Source: Thermoplasmata archaeon
GTDB lineage: Archaea; Thermoplasmatota; Thermoplasmata; Lutacidiplasmatales; UBA184
Assembly (NCBI GenBank): GCA_022750355.1
Contig: JAKIVW010000133.1
Location: forward strand, 1 to 5,307
Length of the DNA: 5,307 bases
Direction of reading: 5' to 3'
Shown here: positions 1 through 5,305 of the stretch, in pieces
How the letters are laid out: each line of letters starts with the position of its first letter
How positions within the stretch are numbered: position 1 is the stretch's first letter
Made by a program: the position numbers and the translations under genes
The notes under the pieces: model-generated
Seen by the model: the letters and a program-made list of their open reading frames with translations, nothing else
What the model was told of the DNA's origin: nothing
Database searches by the model: none

Positions 1-904
1 AGATGTAGCCGTTCCCCTTGTCGTACACGGCGATATTGGGGTTCGCTCCCACCGATACCACGCCGATTACCCTCGTTCCGGAGACGACACTGACGTTGGC
101 AGATCCCGAGTTCGCGACGTAGACGTACTGGTTCCCCGGGTCGTAGGCGGCCCCGCGGGGGTGTGCTCCGACCGTGAGGGTGGTCAAAACGGCCGTCCCA
201 CTCACGACGGTCAGATTCGTCGAGGCTGTAACCTGAACCCCGTAGTAGGTGGTGCCATAATCCATGACGTAGACGTAGCCATCCGCACTGTCGTAGGTCG
301 AGTACACCGGGTCGTCGCCCACCATGAAGGTCCGCAGCGGGGTATCGTTCGACCCCGCGAACACCGTAACCGCGTCGTTGGTGTTGTACACCGGCCCGAA
401 ATCAGTCACGTAGAGGTCATCGGTCGTCGGATCGATGGTGACCGTCGTCGGGCGGACGGACACGTTGACGGTCGTCAAGAGCGTGGCGGCCGGCACGCGG
501 AGGCCCGGTGCCAACGGAGGCGTCGCGGGGGTTGCCCGGGCCACTTCCGGCACGGATGGTCCGATTGACTCTCGAACCTCCGGGCTCTCAAGTAGCCGGG
601 AAGACGGAGCCGGGGCCGTCATCGAAATCTGAAGCGGCTGAGGGACGAGACTGAGGACCAAGACCCCCAAGCACAGGACGAGGAGGAGTTCGTGGCGGTT
701 GATGCCCGCGCGACCGCGCGATCTCAGCCCCGCTATCGGGGACGCCCCACGCCTCGCCTTTGCGGGGATCCGTTCCGGATCTCTAATTCGCGGAGAACCG
801 AGCATCCGTTGAGAAGTCGAGTAGTCGGCCGTAGACCCGCGACCGGAGTCGTGCGGAATGCCCCCTGACGGCTGTAGGCGCACGAAAGCCTTCCGAGCCC
901 CCAT
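1..904 (-). CDS. YVTN-family beta-propeller surface protein, 5' part (3' end beyond the window)
   Basis: Minus-strand frame open from ATG at 904 to the window edge, 301 codons visible. Residues 1-70 are hydrophilic and Arg-rich. Residues 73-87 (LLLVLCLGVLVLSLV) form one hydrophobic segment, preceded by Arg and His, so a signal anchor with the C-terminal part outside the cell is likely. A Pro/Ala/Ser-rich linker follows to about residue 142. After that come about four beta-propeller blades, with blade-like strings such as DDLYVTDFG, DGYVYVMDYG, NQYVYVANSGSANVSVVSG and VGANPNIAVYDKGNGYI. These match the YVTN repeat pattern (VGxxPxxxAYDxxNxYVYVANxxSxNVSVI) of archaeal surface proteins, which are thought to act in the cell envelope or in adhesion; the ligand is unknown. 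ATG 904 is preferred because GGAGGGG ends 3 nt upstream and a TATA box lies 47-56 nt upstream. An in-frame ATG at 805 would give a shorter cytoplasmic tail but has no such signals. Family confident, exact function not known. Confidence 0.85.
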   Translation of the reverse strand, partial: MGARKAFVRLQPSGGIPHDSGRGSTADYSTSQRMLGSPRIRDPERIPAKARRGASPIAGLRSRGRAGINRHELLLVLCLGVLVLSLVPQPLQISMTAPAPSSRLLESPEVRESIGPSVPEVARATPATPPLAPGLRVPAATLLTTVNVSVRPTTVTIDPTTDDLYVTDFGPVYNTNDAVTVFAGSNDTPLRTFMVGDDPVYSTYDSADGYVYVMDYGTTYYGVQVTASTNLTVVSGTAVLTTLTVGAHPRGAAYDPGNQYVYVANSGSANVSVVSGTRVIGVVSVGANPNIAVYDKGNGYI

Positions 905-907
905 AGA

Positions 908-914
908 CCCCTCC
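908..914 (-). promoter_or_regulatory. Shine-Dalgarno site that decides the YVTN-protein start
   Basis: The minus strand reads GGAGGGG followed by TCT and ATG at 904. This is the strongest ribosome binding site in the reading frame and is the reason for choosing 904 over the in-frame ATG at 805. Confidence 0.65.
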
Positions 915-950
915 ACCGAATACTGACGATGCACTATGATCCGCTGGCGA

Positions 951-960
951 GGATAAAAAC
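951..960 (-). promoter_or_regulatory. Archaeal TATA box (box A) of the YVTN-protein gene
   Basis: The minus strand reads GTTTTTATCC, a T-rich box A. A start about 25 nt downstream would fall near 930-928 and leave a leader of about 25 nt containing the Shine-Dalgarno sequence. The spacing suits an archaeal promoter; no experiment is implied. Confidence 0.55.
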
Positions 961-1288
961 ATCGCCGCGGCTGATCCCGCGAAGCCAGTCCCACACCGGC
1001 CCGTACGCAAAGCCGATTCCGGCGTGTAATGTACTTACCCACTGGCCCGGTCGCTCGCCCCAACTGGCGAGTTCGGTGAGTGGTCCATCCGCTGTTTTTT
1101 TCGGGACCTGGCCCGCCGCACCGTTCTTGCAGTACTGATCGACATGGGGCGCCGCTCGCCCACCTGATGTGGGGCAACTGCATCCATATCTTGAGGAACA
1201 TAGCGGCCCATCCGTCTATCTCGAGGGAGGCGCTAAACTCTCTCCCACCCACGGGCCGTTGGCGAGTCGTGATCGGTCCCGAGAGCTC

Positions 1289-1292
1289 CTAA
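1289..1292. repeat. Target-site duplication, left copy (CTAA)
   Basis: CTAA directly abuts the left inverted repeat and recurs directly after the right one. The next outward bases differ (left CCTAA, right CTAAG), so the duplication is 4 bp. On the minus strand it supplies the TAG stop codon of the small second gene. Confidence 0.85.
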
Positions 1293-1657
1293 CCTGGATT
1301 TTCGCGCTCCTCTTGACCACTGAGGTTCTCGGCCTCAGGATCAGGTATCGCCTCCCTGGCTACCTCGATGGGAACGATCCGCCGAACGAAGGTGGCTGCC
1401 ACCCGCCAGTGCGTCGAGGCCTCTCCACGCTCGCCGGGTTCGCAGTGAACCGAGATCGTGCGAGCGTTGATCCGCGTCACCGTGCCCCGGTGCCTGATCC
1501 CGTTCCGGCCCTCGAACTCCACCCAGTCCCCCATCCGTATCGTCGCCAGGTGCTGGGCTTCTCTGGCGCGAGCCTCGTCCCCTACCACCTCGCGGAGCAC
1601 TCGGAACTCCTCGGCCGAGAGCCCGCGGAGCATCTCTCGCCACGCCTCGCGGTTCAT
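1289..1657 (-). CDS. Small partner protein of the insertion sequence, probable SH3-like domain, 122 aa
   Basis: Function unknown. Residues 1-38 are charged and helical (MNREAWREML, then LSAEEFRVLREVV). Residues 42-93 read as a compact beta domain: MGDWVEFEGRNG, RHRGTVTRINARTISV, then THWRVAATFVRRI. The GDxVxF...GxVxxxNxxTxxV...WRV pattern recurs in small archaeal and bacterial proteins and in some SprT-like protease tails, where it suggests an SH3-like nucleic-acid or protein binding module. The tail is acidic and Pro-containing. ATG 1657 is chosen over an in-frame ATG at 1735, which lies inside the transposase gene. It sits 14 nt after the transposase stop with GGTGGGATC directly before it, so translation is probably coupled. 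The frame crosses the left inverted repeat and stops at TAG in the flanking duplication. A role as transposition regulator or cofactor is inference. Confidence 0.7.
   Translation of the reverse strand: MNREAWREMLRGLSAEEFRVLREVVGDEARAREAQHLATIRMGDWVEFEGRNGIRHRGTVTRINARTISVHCEPGERGEASTHWRVAATFVRRIVPIEVAREAIPDPEAENLSGQEERENPG
1293..1307. repeat. Left terminal inverted repeat of the first insertion sequence
   Basis: CCTGGATTTTCGCGC, a perfect 15-bp match to the reverse complement of 3670-3684. It also encodes the C-terminal residues (E-N-P and part of G) of the small second gene on the minus strand. Confidence 0.95.
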
Positions 1658-1666
1658 GATCCCACC
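1658..1666 (-). promoter_or_regulatory. Shine-Dalgarno-like site of the small partner gene
   Basis: The minus strand reads GGTGGGATC directly before ATG 1657, a partial match to the anti-16S complement GGAGGTGATC. It lies in the 14-nt gap after the transposase stop codon (1674-1672) and supports the internal start. Confidence 0.4.
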
Positions 1667-1671
1667 GACCC

Positions 1672-3426
1672 TCACGTCGCCCGCAGCTTGAGGTCCCCGG
1701 TCACTTCGATCCTCACGCGCCGGTTCCCAAGCCATGGGATCGTCGGACGGTCCCGCACGACCCTCGTGTCCAGGAGCACTGGGGCCCGGCTGAACCGCCG
1801 AACCTTCACCACGATCTCGCCTTCCCTCACCGAGACCTTCCCCGGACGATCCAGGAAGCTCTCCCAGATCGTTCGTGCGGTCGCCGTCTCATACCCCTTC
1901 AGTTGCGACGCCAGCCATCGATACGCCGCGCTTGCGGCCACGCTCAGCACCACGTCCAGGTCGACCTTCACCCGCACCGAACTCGAAAGCGCGTCGACGT
2001 GGAAGAAGTGCACCTGCTCTCCGAGCGAGTTCTCGATCAACGTTCGTCGGGCATACCGGGTCAGCAGCGCCGCCGGACCCCTCCGAGTGTCGTTCGTGAG
2101 GAGCAGGGTCGGTTCCTCCCGCCCCAAGTTCCGCGCCGCCACCTGTCGGATCCGTCCGGGATACCCATCGATCTCGATCCGCTCGTCCACTACGATGGGA
2201 TGACGATACGCCCGATCCTCGATCTCCAACTCGACCGATTTCCACCGGTCCTCGGGGAGGGAGCGGATTCGCTCCACCTCCCGCGAGCGGCGCTCCCTCA
2301 ACGTCAGGAACTTGATCCCTTGGCGATCCAACTGCGCCAGACCCGCGTGGGTCGTCATGTGGGCGTCGAAGACGAGCTCCTCCGGGAGCGCTCCGTCCAC
2401 TTCCTTCCAGTAGTCGACGAACCGAACGACCTCGTCGGCCTTCTCCTCCTTCAGCAGGTTCGCCCGAGCGTAGACCATCTCCCGGCCCTCCCACTCCTGG
2501 GCGAACGCCGACACCACCGCCGGGACCGATTGGCTTCGTCGCGGAACGTAGTCCTTCTCGAGCCGGGAGACCGCCGGATCGCCGTAGTGTCGGATCGTGT
2601 GGAAGTCGAGGTTGAACGAGCGCGTCGGATACGCCCCGGCCGCCTTCCGAGCCCGAGCCAAGCCCCGCAACAGCGCTCGGTGGGGGCGGTCCCCCACCCG
2701 ATACGAGTAGTCGGAGAGGGCGGTGGTCTTCGGCAGGACGTTGAGTCCCGCGAACCACCCCAGTCCTTCGTCGTCGGCAATCGGCATCACGTGGTTGTGC
2801 CTCGGTCGACCGAGCAGCTTGAGGGCGAGCAGCGAACGGAGATACGCCGGGGCCGGGATCATCGCGGACCCCGGGTAGTGGGCTCGCCGAACCAGCTTCT
2901 CGAAGCCGACCTCCTCGAGGAACGGCGCAAAGAGGAAGAGGAGTGGGGTGCGGCACTCGACCTCGACCCCGGAACGGAGAAGGAGTTGGCCCGCGTCGGA
3001 GACCGGGAGCGCGAGCAGTGGGGGCCGCCCCCGCTGCTCGGCGGTGCGACGAGGCAGTCGAGCGACCCCGGCCTCTCGAAGGAGGAGCCAGACGGTATGG
3101 AAGCTGACCGGGCGGCCCTCCGAGCGCAGTCGCTCGGCGATGTCGATCACACTGAGGCTCTCTTCGTGACGGAGGCGAAGAACCGCCTCCCGGAGCGGCT
3201 CGGCGACGGGGCGGTCCTTGCGACCGTGGGGAATGTCCCGGAAGAACGGAGGAAGCTGGTCCCGACGGAACTGGGAGGCCAGGACCTCGAGGGAGTGGGC
3301 CGAGTAGTGGAACCGTCGGGCTGCCTCGGCGGCGGAACGCCCCTCGAGGAAGTAGGCGCGGAGGGCCTCGTAGCGGCGCTGGAGGGGGTGACCGGGCTCG
3401 CGGAAGAAGTCTCGAGGGTCGCGCAC
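1672..3426 (-). CDS. IS4-type DDE transposase, 584 aa
   Basis: Catalyses cutting and joining of the insertion sequence ends. Two helix-turn-helix-like stretches, at about residues 17-55 and 77-120, are the probable DNA-binding part. The RNase H-like core has D274 (FNLDFHT), D354 (LVFDAHMTT) and E465. The last sits in Y458-x2-R461-x3-E465, the Y-R-E part of the IS4 YREK signature; the expected Lys at 472 is Val. Other family-like strings are LPKTTALSDYSYR (231-243), DYVPRRS (292-298) and KFLTLRERR (372-380). Nothing looks broken. Start: in-frame TGA at 3435-3433 leaves GTG at 3426 as the first usable codon. A TATA box about 25 nt upstream predicts a nearly leaderless mRNA, so no Shine-Dalgarno is expected. 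The stop lies 14 nt before the next gene. A DDE transposase is near certain; the subfamily is not. Confidence 0.9.
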   Translation of the reverse strand: MRDPRDFFREPGHPLQRRYEALRAYFLEGRSAAEAARRFHYSAHSLEVLASQFRRDQLPPFFRDIPHGRKDRPVAEPLREAVLRLRHEESLSVIDIAERLRSEGRPVSFHTVWLLLREAGVARLPRRTAEQRGRPPLLALPVSDAGQLLLRSGVEVECRTPLLFLFAPFLEEVGFEKLVRRAHYPGSAMIPAPAYLRSLLALKLLGRPRHNHVMPIADDEGLGWFAGLNVLPKTTALSDYSYRVGDRPHRALLRGLARARKAAGAYPTRSFNLDFHTIRHYGDPAVSRLEKDYVPRRSQSVPAVVSAFAQEWEGREMVYARANLLKEEKADEVVRFVDYWKEVDGALPEELVFDAHMTTHAGLAQLDRQGIKFLTLRERRSREVERIRSLPEDRWKSVELEIEDRAYRHPIVVDERIEIDGYPGRIRQVAARNLGREEPTLLLTNDTRRGPAALLTRYARRTLIENSLGEQVHFFHVDALSSSVRVKVDLDVVLSVAASAAYRWLASQLKGYETATARTIWESFLDRPGKVSVREGEIVVKVRRFSRAPVLLDTRVVRDRPTIPWLGNRRVRIEVTGDLKLRAT

Positions 3427-3669
3427 ATAGGCTCATACATATCTCAACAATAAAGCATTCGGTTGGACGGGTCGGAGGGAGGGAGGCCGCGGGAAAGAAC
3501 GCGGCAACCTCGAGAAGGCGAGGTCTGTGCTCGACGGGAGAGCTCGGGGATCGTGGGTCGGGCCGGGGGGCTTATTGTTGTGCGGGCCTGAACCCGACGG
3601 GCCCCGAGAGCCGGAATTATCGACGAAGGCTACAGCACGGAGGGGGCGGAATCCTCAGCTGTTACTTCG
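3427..3669. other. Non-coding, hairpin-rich end segment of the first insertion sequence
   Basis: About 240 bp between the transposase start and the right inverted repeat, with no supported gene. It contains a run of perfect short stems: 3486-3491 with 3500-3505 (GCCGCG, 8-nt loop), 3507-3512 with 3519-3524 (ACCTCG, 6-nt loop), and 3529-3532 with 3540-3543. A larger two-part stem follows, 3543-3549 with 3602-3608 (CTCGGGG) and 3557-3562 with 3593-3598 (GTCGGG). A further pairing joins CAACAATAAAGC (3445-3456) to GCTTATTGTTG (3570-3580) with one bulged base; it would make a pseudoknot with the large stem. This may be transposase-binding DNA, a structured RNA or a promoter control region. GC-rich DNA forms chance hairpins, so function is uncertain. 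Confidence 0.45.
3449..3456 (-). promoter_or_regulatory. TATA box of the first transposase; predicted leaderless transcript
   Basis: The minus strand reads GCTTTATT, centred about 26 nt upstream of the GTG at 3426. The predicted transcript start falls on or next to the start codon. The box also lies inside the left arm of a possible long-range stem (3445-3456). Confidence 0.55.
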
Positions 3670-3684
3670 GCGCGAAAATCCAGG
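3670..3684. repeat. Right terminal inverted repeat of the first insertion sequence
   Basis: GCGCGAAAATCCAGG, the exact reverse complement of 1293-1307. Similarity stops at the inner edge, where the two ends read TCCTC and CGAAG in the same orientation. Confidence 0.95.
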
Positions 3685-3688
3685 CTAA
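3685..3688. repeat. Target-site duplication, right copy (CTAA)
   Basis: CTAA directly after the right inverted repeat, identical and in the same orientation as 1289-1292. Confidence 0.85.
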
Positions 3689-3789
3689 GCCCACCTTTCG
3701 GCGGGGCCCGGATCCATCGGTTGATCGGTTCTATCGGGGCGGGGGCTGTCCAATGACCAAACGCTTTCTATCCTACCGATATGCAAAGC
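3689..3789. other. Short host remnant between the two insertion sequences
   Basis: About 100 bp that joined 1292 directly before the first insertion. No gene is seen. It holds an 8-bp-period repeat near 3716-3738 (ATCGGTTG, ATCGGTTC, then TATCGGGG). It also holds CTATCGGGGC at 3731-3740, the exact reverse complement of 3801-3810 inside the neighbouring IS66-type element. Its last eight bases, TGCAAAGC, are the probable target duplication of that element. Confidence 0.6.
3782..3789. repeat. Probable 8-bp target-site duplication, left copy (TGCAAAGC)
   Basis: The eight bases left of the IS66-type element. Only the first two bases of the right copy (TG, 5306-5307) are inside the window; they match. 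An 8-bp duplication is the IS66 norm, but six of the eight bases cannot be checked here. Confidence 0.5.
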
Positions 3790-3802
3790 GTACGTGTTCA
3801 GC
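3790..3802. repeat. Left terminal inverted repeat of the IS66-type element
   Basis: GTACGTGTTCAGC, a perfect 13-bp match to the reverse complement of 5293-5305. Confidence 0.9.
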
Positions 3803-3818
3803 CCCGATAGGGGCGCTG
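3799..3818 (-). terminator. Possible stem-loop after the IS66-type transposase
   Basis: The minus strand, just after the stop codon, reads CAGCGCCCC-TATC-GGGGCTG. This gives a GC stem of about 7 bp with a 2-nt bulge and a 4-nt loop. No long T-run follows, so termination is doubtful. It overlaps the inner end of the left inverted repeat and could instead be part of the transposase binding site. Confidence 0.25.
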
Positions 3819-3819
3819 T

Positions 3820-5190
3820 TCAATTGAGCGCCGCGTAGAGTTTCGTCGTGGCGTTCTCGCCGCGTAGCTTCCACGTGCCGAGCACGCTCAGCATTCGGGC
3901 GAACGCTTCGGCCCCCGTCCAGTTTCGTAACGTCCCGATGATCTTACGGATCACGATCGCTTCCCGAAGTCCTCGTTCCCCGCGGTTGTTCGTGGCCTCC
4001 ATCCCGGGGTGCTTGAGGAACGTCAACCACCAGGGCCTCCCGTTCCTCACGTACGTCATCACCGGGCGCACCCCTCGGCCCCAGCTCGTTCCAAACCGCG
4101 CCTCCAGCCCGGCGAGGACGCGCTCGCCCTTCGCCCTCCGACGGGCGAGCGTCCGCCCACTCGCTCTCGGGAGATCCTTCGTCAGCCGTTCATACAGTTC
4201 GGCCAGGGATCCATAGAGCTCCTTCGCCGTCGGCCCCTCCTCGGCGCGAGCCTTCGCCACCCGCAAGAGATGTGCCCAGCACCGCTGCAGTTCCCAGCCG
4301 AGGTAGCCCTTCCATCCATCACAGACGATCTGGCCCCGGTAGTCCTTCCCGAGCACTTCCTCGACCACGCCCCGACCTCGGCTGGGTCGAATGACCACGA
4401 GGAGGTCGGTGGATGTGCAGAAGACCCAGATCCAGACCTTGCGGCCATCGATCCGATACGAGGACTCGTCGGCGTGGACCCACGGCGAAGCCCGGAGACG
4501 CTGGAGGATTACCGCCTCCTCGCCTCGCAGCTTCTCACTGGCGCCCCACACGACCGCTTGGAGCGTCGCGGGACAGCTCGGAATCCCTTCCCGCTCGAGC
4601 CGCTCCTCGAGCTTGCGGTAGGGAAGGCGCTCCTCGATCTTGCCGAGCACGATCTCGGCTTGGAGCTCGGGGCCGTAGCCCGTAGGCGCTCGTCCGTTCG
4701 CGAGTCGAGCCCGCACCGTCGCCCCGCAGTCGAGGCAATCAGAGACCTCCACCGAGTACTCGGTGACCTTCCGCCGTCGCTCGATCTCGACCTCTTGCTG
4801 GGTCTCGACCCCGCGGAGCTTCAGTCGGTGGCCGTGGCAAGTCCCGCAGGTATCGGCAGAGAGGCGGATTCGCTGGTCGGGAACCAGCGGCTCGCGGGTC
4901 ACTCCGTCGTGGCCGGGCTTCGGGCCGGGGGTCTTCCGCTGGTCGGAAGGAGTGAGGGGTCGGTCGCTCGGGTAGCCGGGAGCGTGGTTGCGCACGCTCG
5001 GGGGGACATTGGGGTTCTCGTGAACGGAGAGGCGACGGCGGAGCTCGGCGTTCTCTCTGCGGAGCCGTTCAATCTCTTTGGCCCGCTCTTCGGCCTGACG
5101 CCGAAGCTCAGCGAGTCCTTTCTTCGATACGACGATCTCATCATCGGTCCCCTGGGGAGTGAGGAGAACGGAGGAATCCCGAGCGCCCAT
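3820..5190 (-). CDS. tnpC: IS66-family transposase (TnpC type), 456 aa
   Basis: DDE transposase that moves the surrounding element. Domains in order: a leucine-zipper-like coiled coil at about 25-57 (LRRENAELRRRL), as usual at IS66 N-termini; a Pro/Lys-rich linker (KTPGPKPGHDG, 86-96); a zinc-finger pair C115-x2-C118 and C152-x2-C155; and the catalytic core with D241 (VHADESSYR), D291 (VCDGWKGY) and E405 (NNRGERGLRE). CWAHLLR at 304-310 matches the IS66 hallmark between the second Asp and the Glu. Length is at the short end of the IS66 range, as expected for the forms without tnpA/tnpB. All key residues are present and no frameshift is seen. ATG 5190 has GAGGGC 2 nt upstream and a TATA-like stretch at 5224-5236. 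The frame begins before the coiled coil, so the start leaves the domain plan complete. Confidence 0.95.
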   Translation of the reverse strand: MGARDSSVLLTPQGTDDEIVVSKKGLAELRRQAEERAKEIERLRRENAELRRRLSVHENPNVPPSVRNHAPGYPSDRPLTPSDQRKTPGPKPGHDGVTREPLVPDQRIRLSADTCGTCHGHRLKLRGVETQQEVEIERRRKVTEYSVEVSDCLDCGATVRARLANGRAPTGYGPELQAEIVLGKIEERLPYRKLEERLEREGIPSCPATLQAVVWGASEKLRGEEAVILQRLRASPWVHADESSYRIDGRKVWIWVFCTSTDLLVVIRPSRGRGVVEEVLGKDYRGQIVCDGWKGYLGWELQRCWAHLLRVAKARAEEGPTAKELYGSLAELYERLTKDLPRASGRTLARRRAKGERVLAGLEARFGTSWGRGVRPVMTYVRNGRPWWLTFLKHPGMEATNNRGERGLREAIVIRKIIGTLRNWTGAEAFARMLSVLGTWKLRGENATTKLYAALN

Positions 5191-5192
5191 CT

Positions 5193-5209
5193 GCCCTCGG
5201 GTAGAGGGC
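5193..5209 (-). promoter_or_regulatory. Hairpin covering the ribosome binding site of the IS66-type transposase
   Basis: The minus strand reads GCCCTC-TACCC-GAGGGC, a 6-bp perfect stem with a 5-nt loop ending 2 nt before ATG 5190. The 3' arm contains the Shine-Dalgarno-like GAGGG. A transcript entering from outside would carry both arms and hide the site. A transcript from the element's own promoter would start within or after the 5' arm and leave it free. Confidence 0.45.
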
Positions 5210-5223
5210 TAATGGCTTCCCGG

Positions 5224-5236
5224 ATTTACAATTATG
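5224..5236 (-). promoter_or_regulatory. TATA-like promoter of the IS66-type transposase
   Basis: The minus strand reads CATAATTGTAAAT, the only AT-rich stretch in the leader. A start about 25 nt downstream would fall at about 5206-5201, within or just after the 5' arm of the hairpin over the ribosome binding site. Confidence 0.5.
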
Positions 5237-5292
5237 GTACGCGAGGAACGGGGACAGAATCAAGTCAACCGAGGCAGCACATCACTGAGGGA

Positions 5293-5305
5293 GCTGAACA
5301 CGTAC
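5293..5305. repeat. Right terminal inverted repeat of the IS66-type element
   Basis: GCTGAACACGTAC, the exact reverse complement of 3790-3802, ending two bases before the window edge. Confidence 0.9.

Larger units (their letters stand above)
905..1288. other. Host intergenic DNA upstream of the YVTN-protein gene
   Basis: Apart from the promoter and ribosome binding site at 908-960, I see no supported gene, tRNA or repeat array here. Reading frames stay open on both strands by GC bias, but none has a recognisable domain. A T-run lies at 1094-1100 and a weak hairpin at 1159-1173 (CCCAC, loop CTGAT, GTGGG). The stretch ends at the CTAA target site of the first insertion sequence, so it was continuous with 3689 onward before insertion. 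Confidence 0.6.
1293..3684 (-). mobile_element. Complete two-gene insertion sequence with IS4-type DDE transposase (2392 bp)
   Basis: The ends are fixed by a perfect 15-bp inverted repeat: CCTGGATTTTCGCGC at 1293-1307, and its reverse complement at 3670-3684. Both are flanked directly by CTAA (1289-1292 and 3685-3688), a 4-bp target duplication. Inside lie a 584-aa transposase and a coupled 122-aa gene, both on the minus strand. About 240 bp of structured non-coding DNA separates the transposase start from the right repeat. The left end has no spare DNA, because the second gene runs through the repeat. The transposase carries the Y-R-E spacing of IS4-type enzymes. Ends starting CCT with a 4-bp duplication also recall IS1380, so the ISfinder family is left open. 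Both ends, the duplication and the transposase are intact, so the insertion is probably recent and possibly active. Confidence 0.92.
3790..5305 (-). mobile_element. Complete IS66-type insertion sequence with a lone TnpC transposase (1516 bp)
   Basis: The ends are marked by a perfect 13-bp inverted repeat, GTACGTGTTCAGC at 3790-3802 and its reverse complement at 5293-5305. A weaker match continues inward. The 8 bp left of the element are TGCAAAGC. The two bases visible to its right, TG, agree with the start of an 8-bp duplication, the size usual for IS66. Only the tnpC-type gene is present; tnpA and tnpB are absent, as in the ISBst12 subgroup of IS66. The gene fills nearly all of the element, with 17 bp between its stop and the left repeat and about 100 bp of leader at the other end. 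The element is intact. Confidence 0.9.

Noticed and set aside
161..632. Plus-strand open frames at 161-568 and 435-632
   Set aside because: They lie opposite the YVTN repeats and their Arg/His/Val-rich translations are antisense shadows. The minus-strand frame gives clear beta-propeller repeats.
783..1010. Minus-strand 75-aa open frame
   Set aside because: It overlaps the promoter, ribosome binding site and start of the YVTN gene in another frame and has no recognisable features.
1094..1100. T-run as an archaeal terminator on the plus strand
   Set aside because: No plus-strand gene precedes it, so there is nothing for it to terminate.
1169..1292. Possible host gene on the plus strand interrupted by the first insertion sequence
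   Set aside because: A frame is open here, but it shows no domain, no ribosome site and no continuation in the DNA right of the element at 3689.
1903..3453. Long plus-strand open frame (516 codons) opposite the transposase
   Set aside because: It mirrors the transposase codons and has no domain of its own. GC-rich coding DNA leaves the opposite strand open. The same applies to the 515-codon minus-strand frame at 1889-3436.
3427..3684. IS110-type bridge RNA in the non-coding end of the first element
   Set aside because: Bridge RNAs belong to IS110 recombinases (DEDD/serine). This transposase is a DDE enzyme, and the element has true inverted repeats and a target duplication, which IS110 lacks. 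Only a structured segment of unknown role is claimed.
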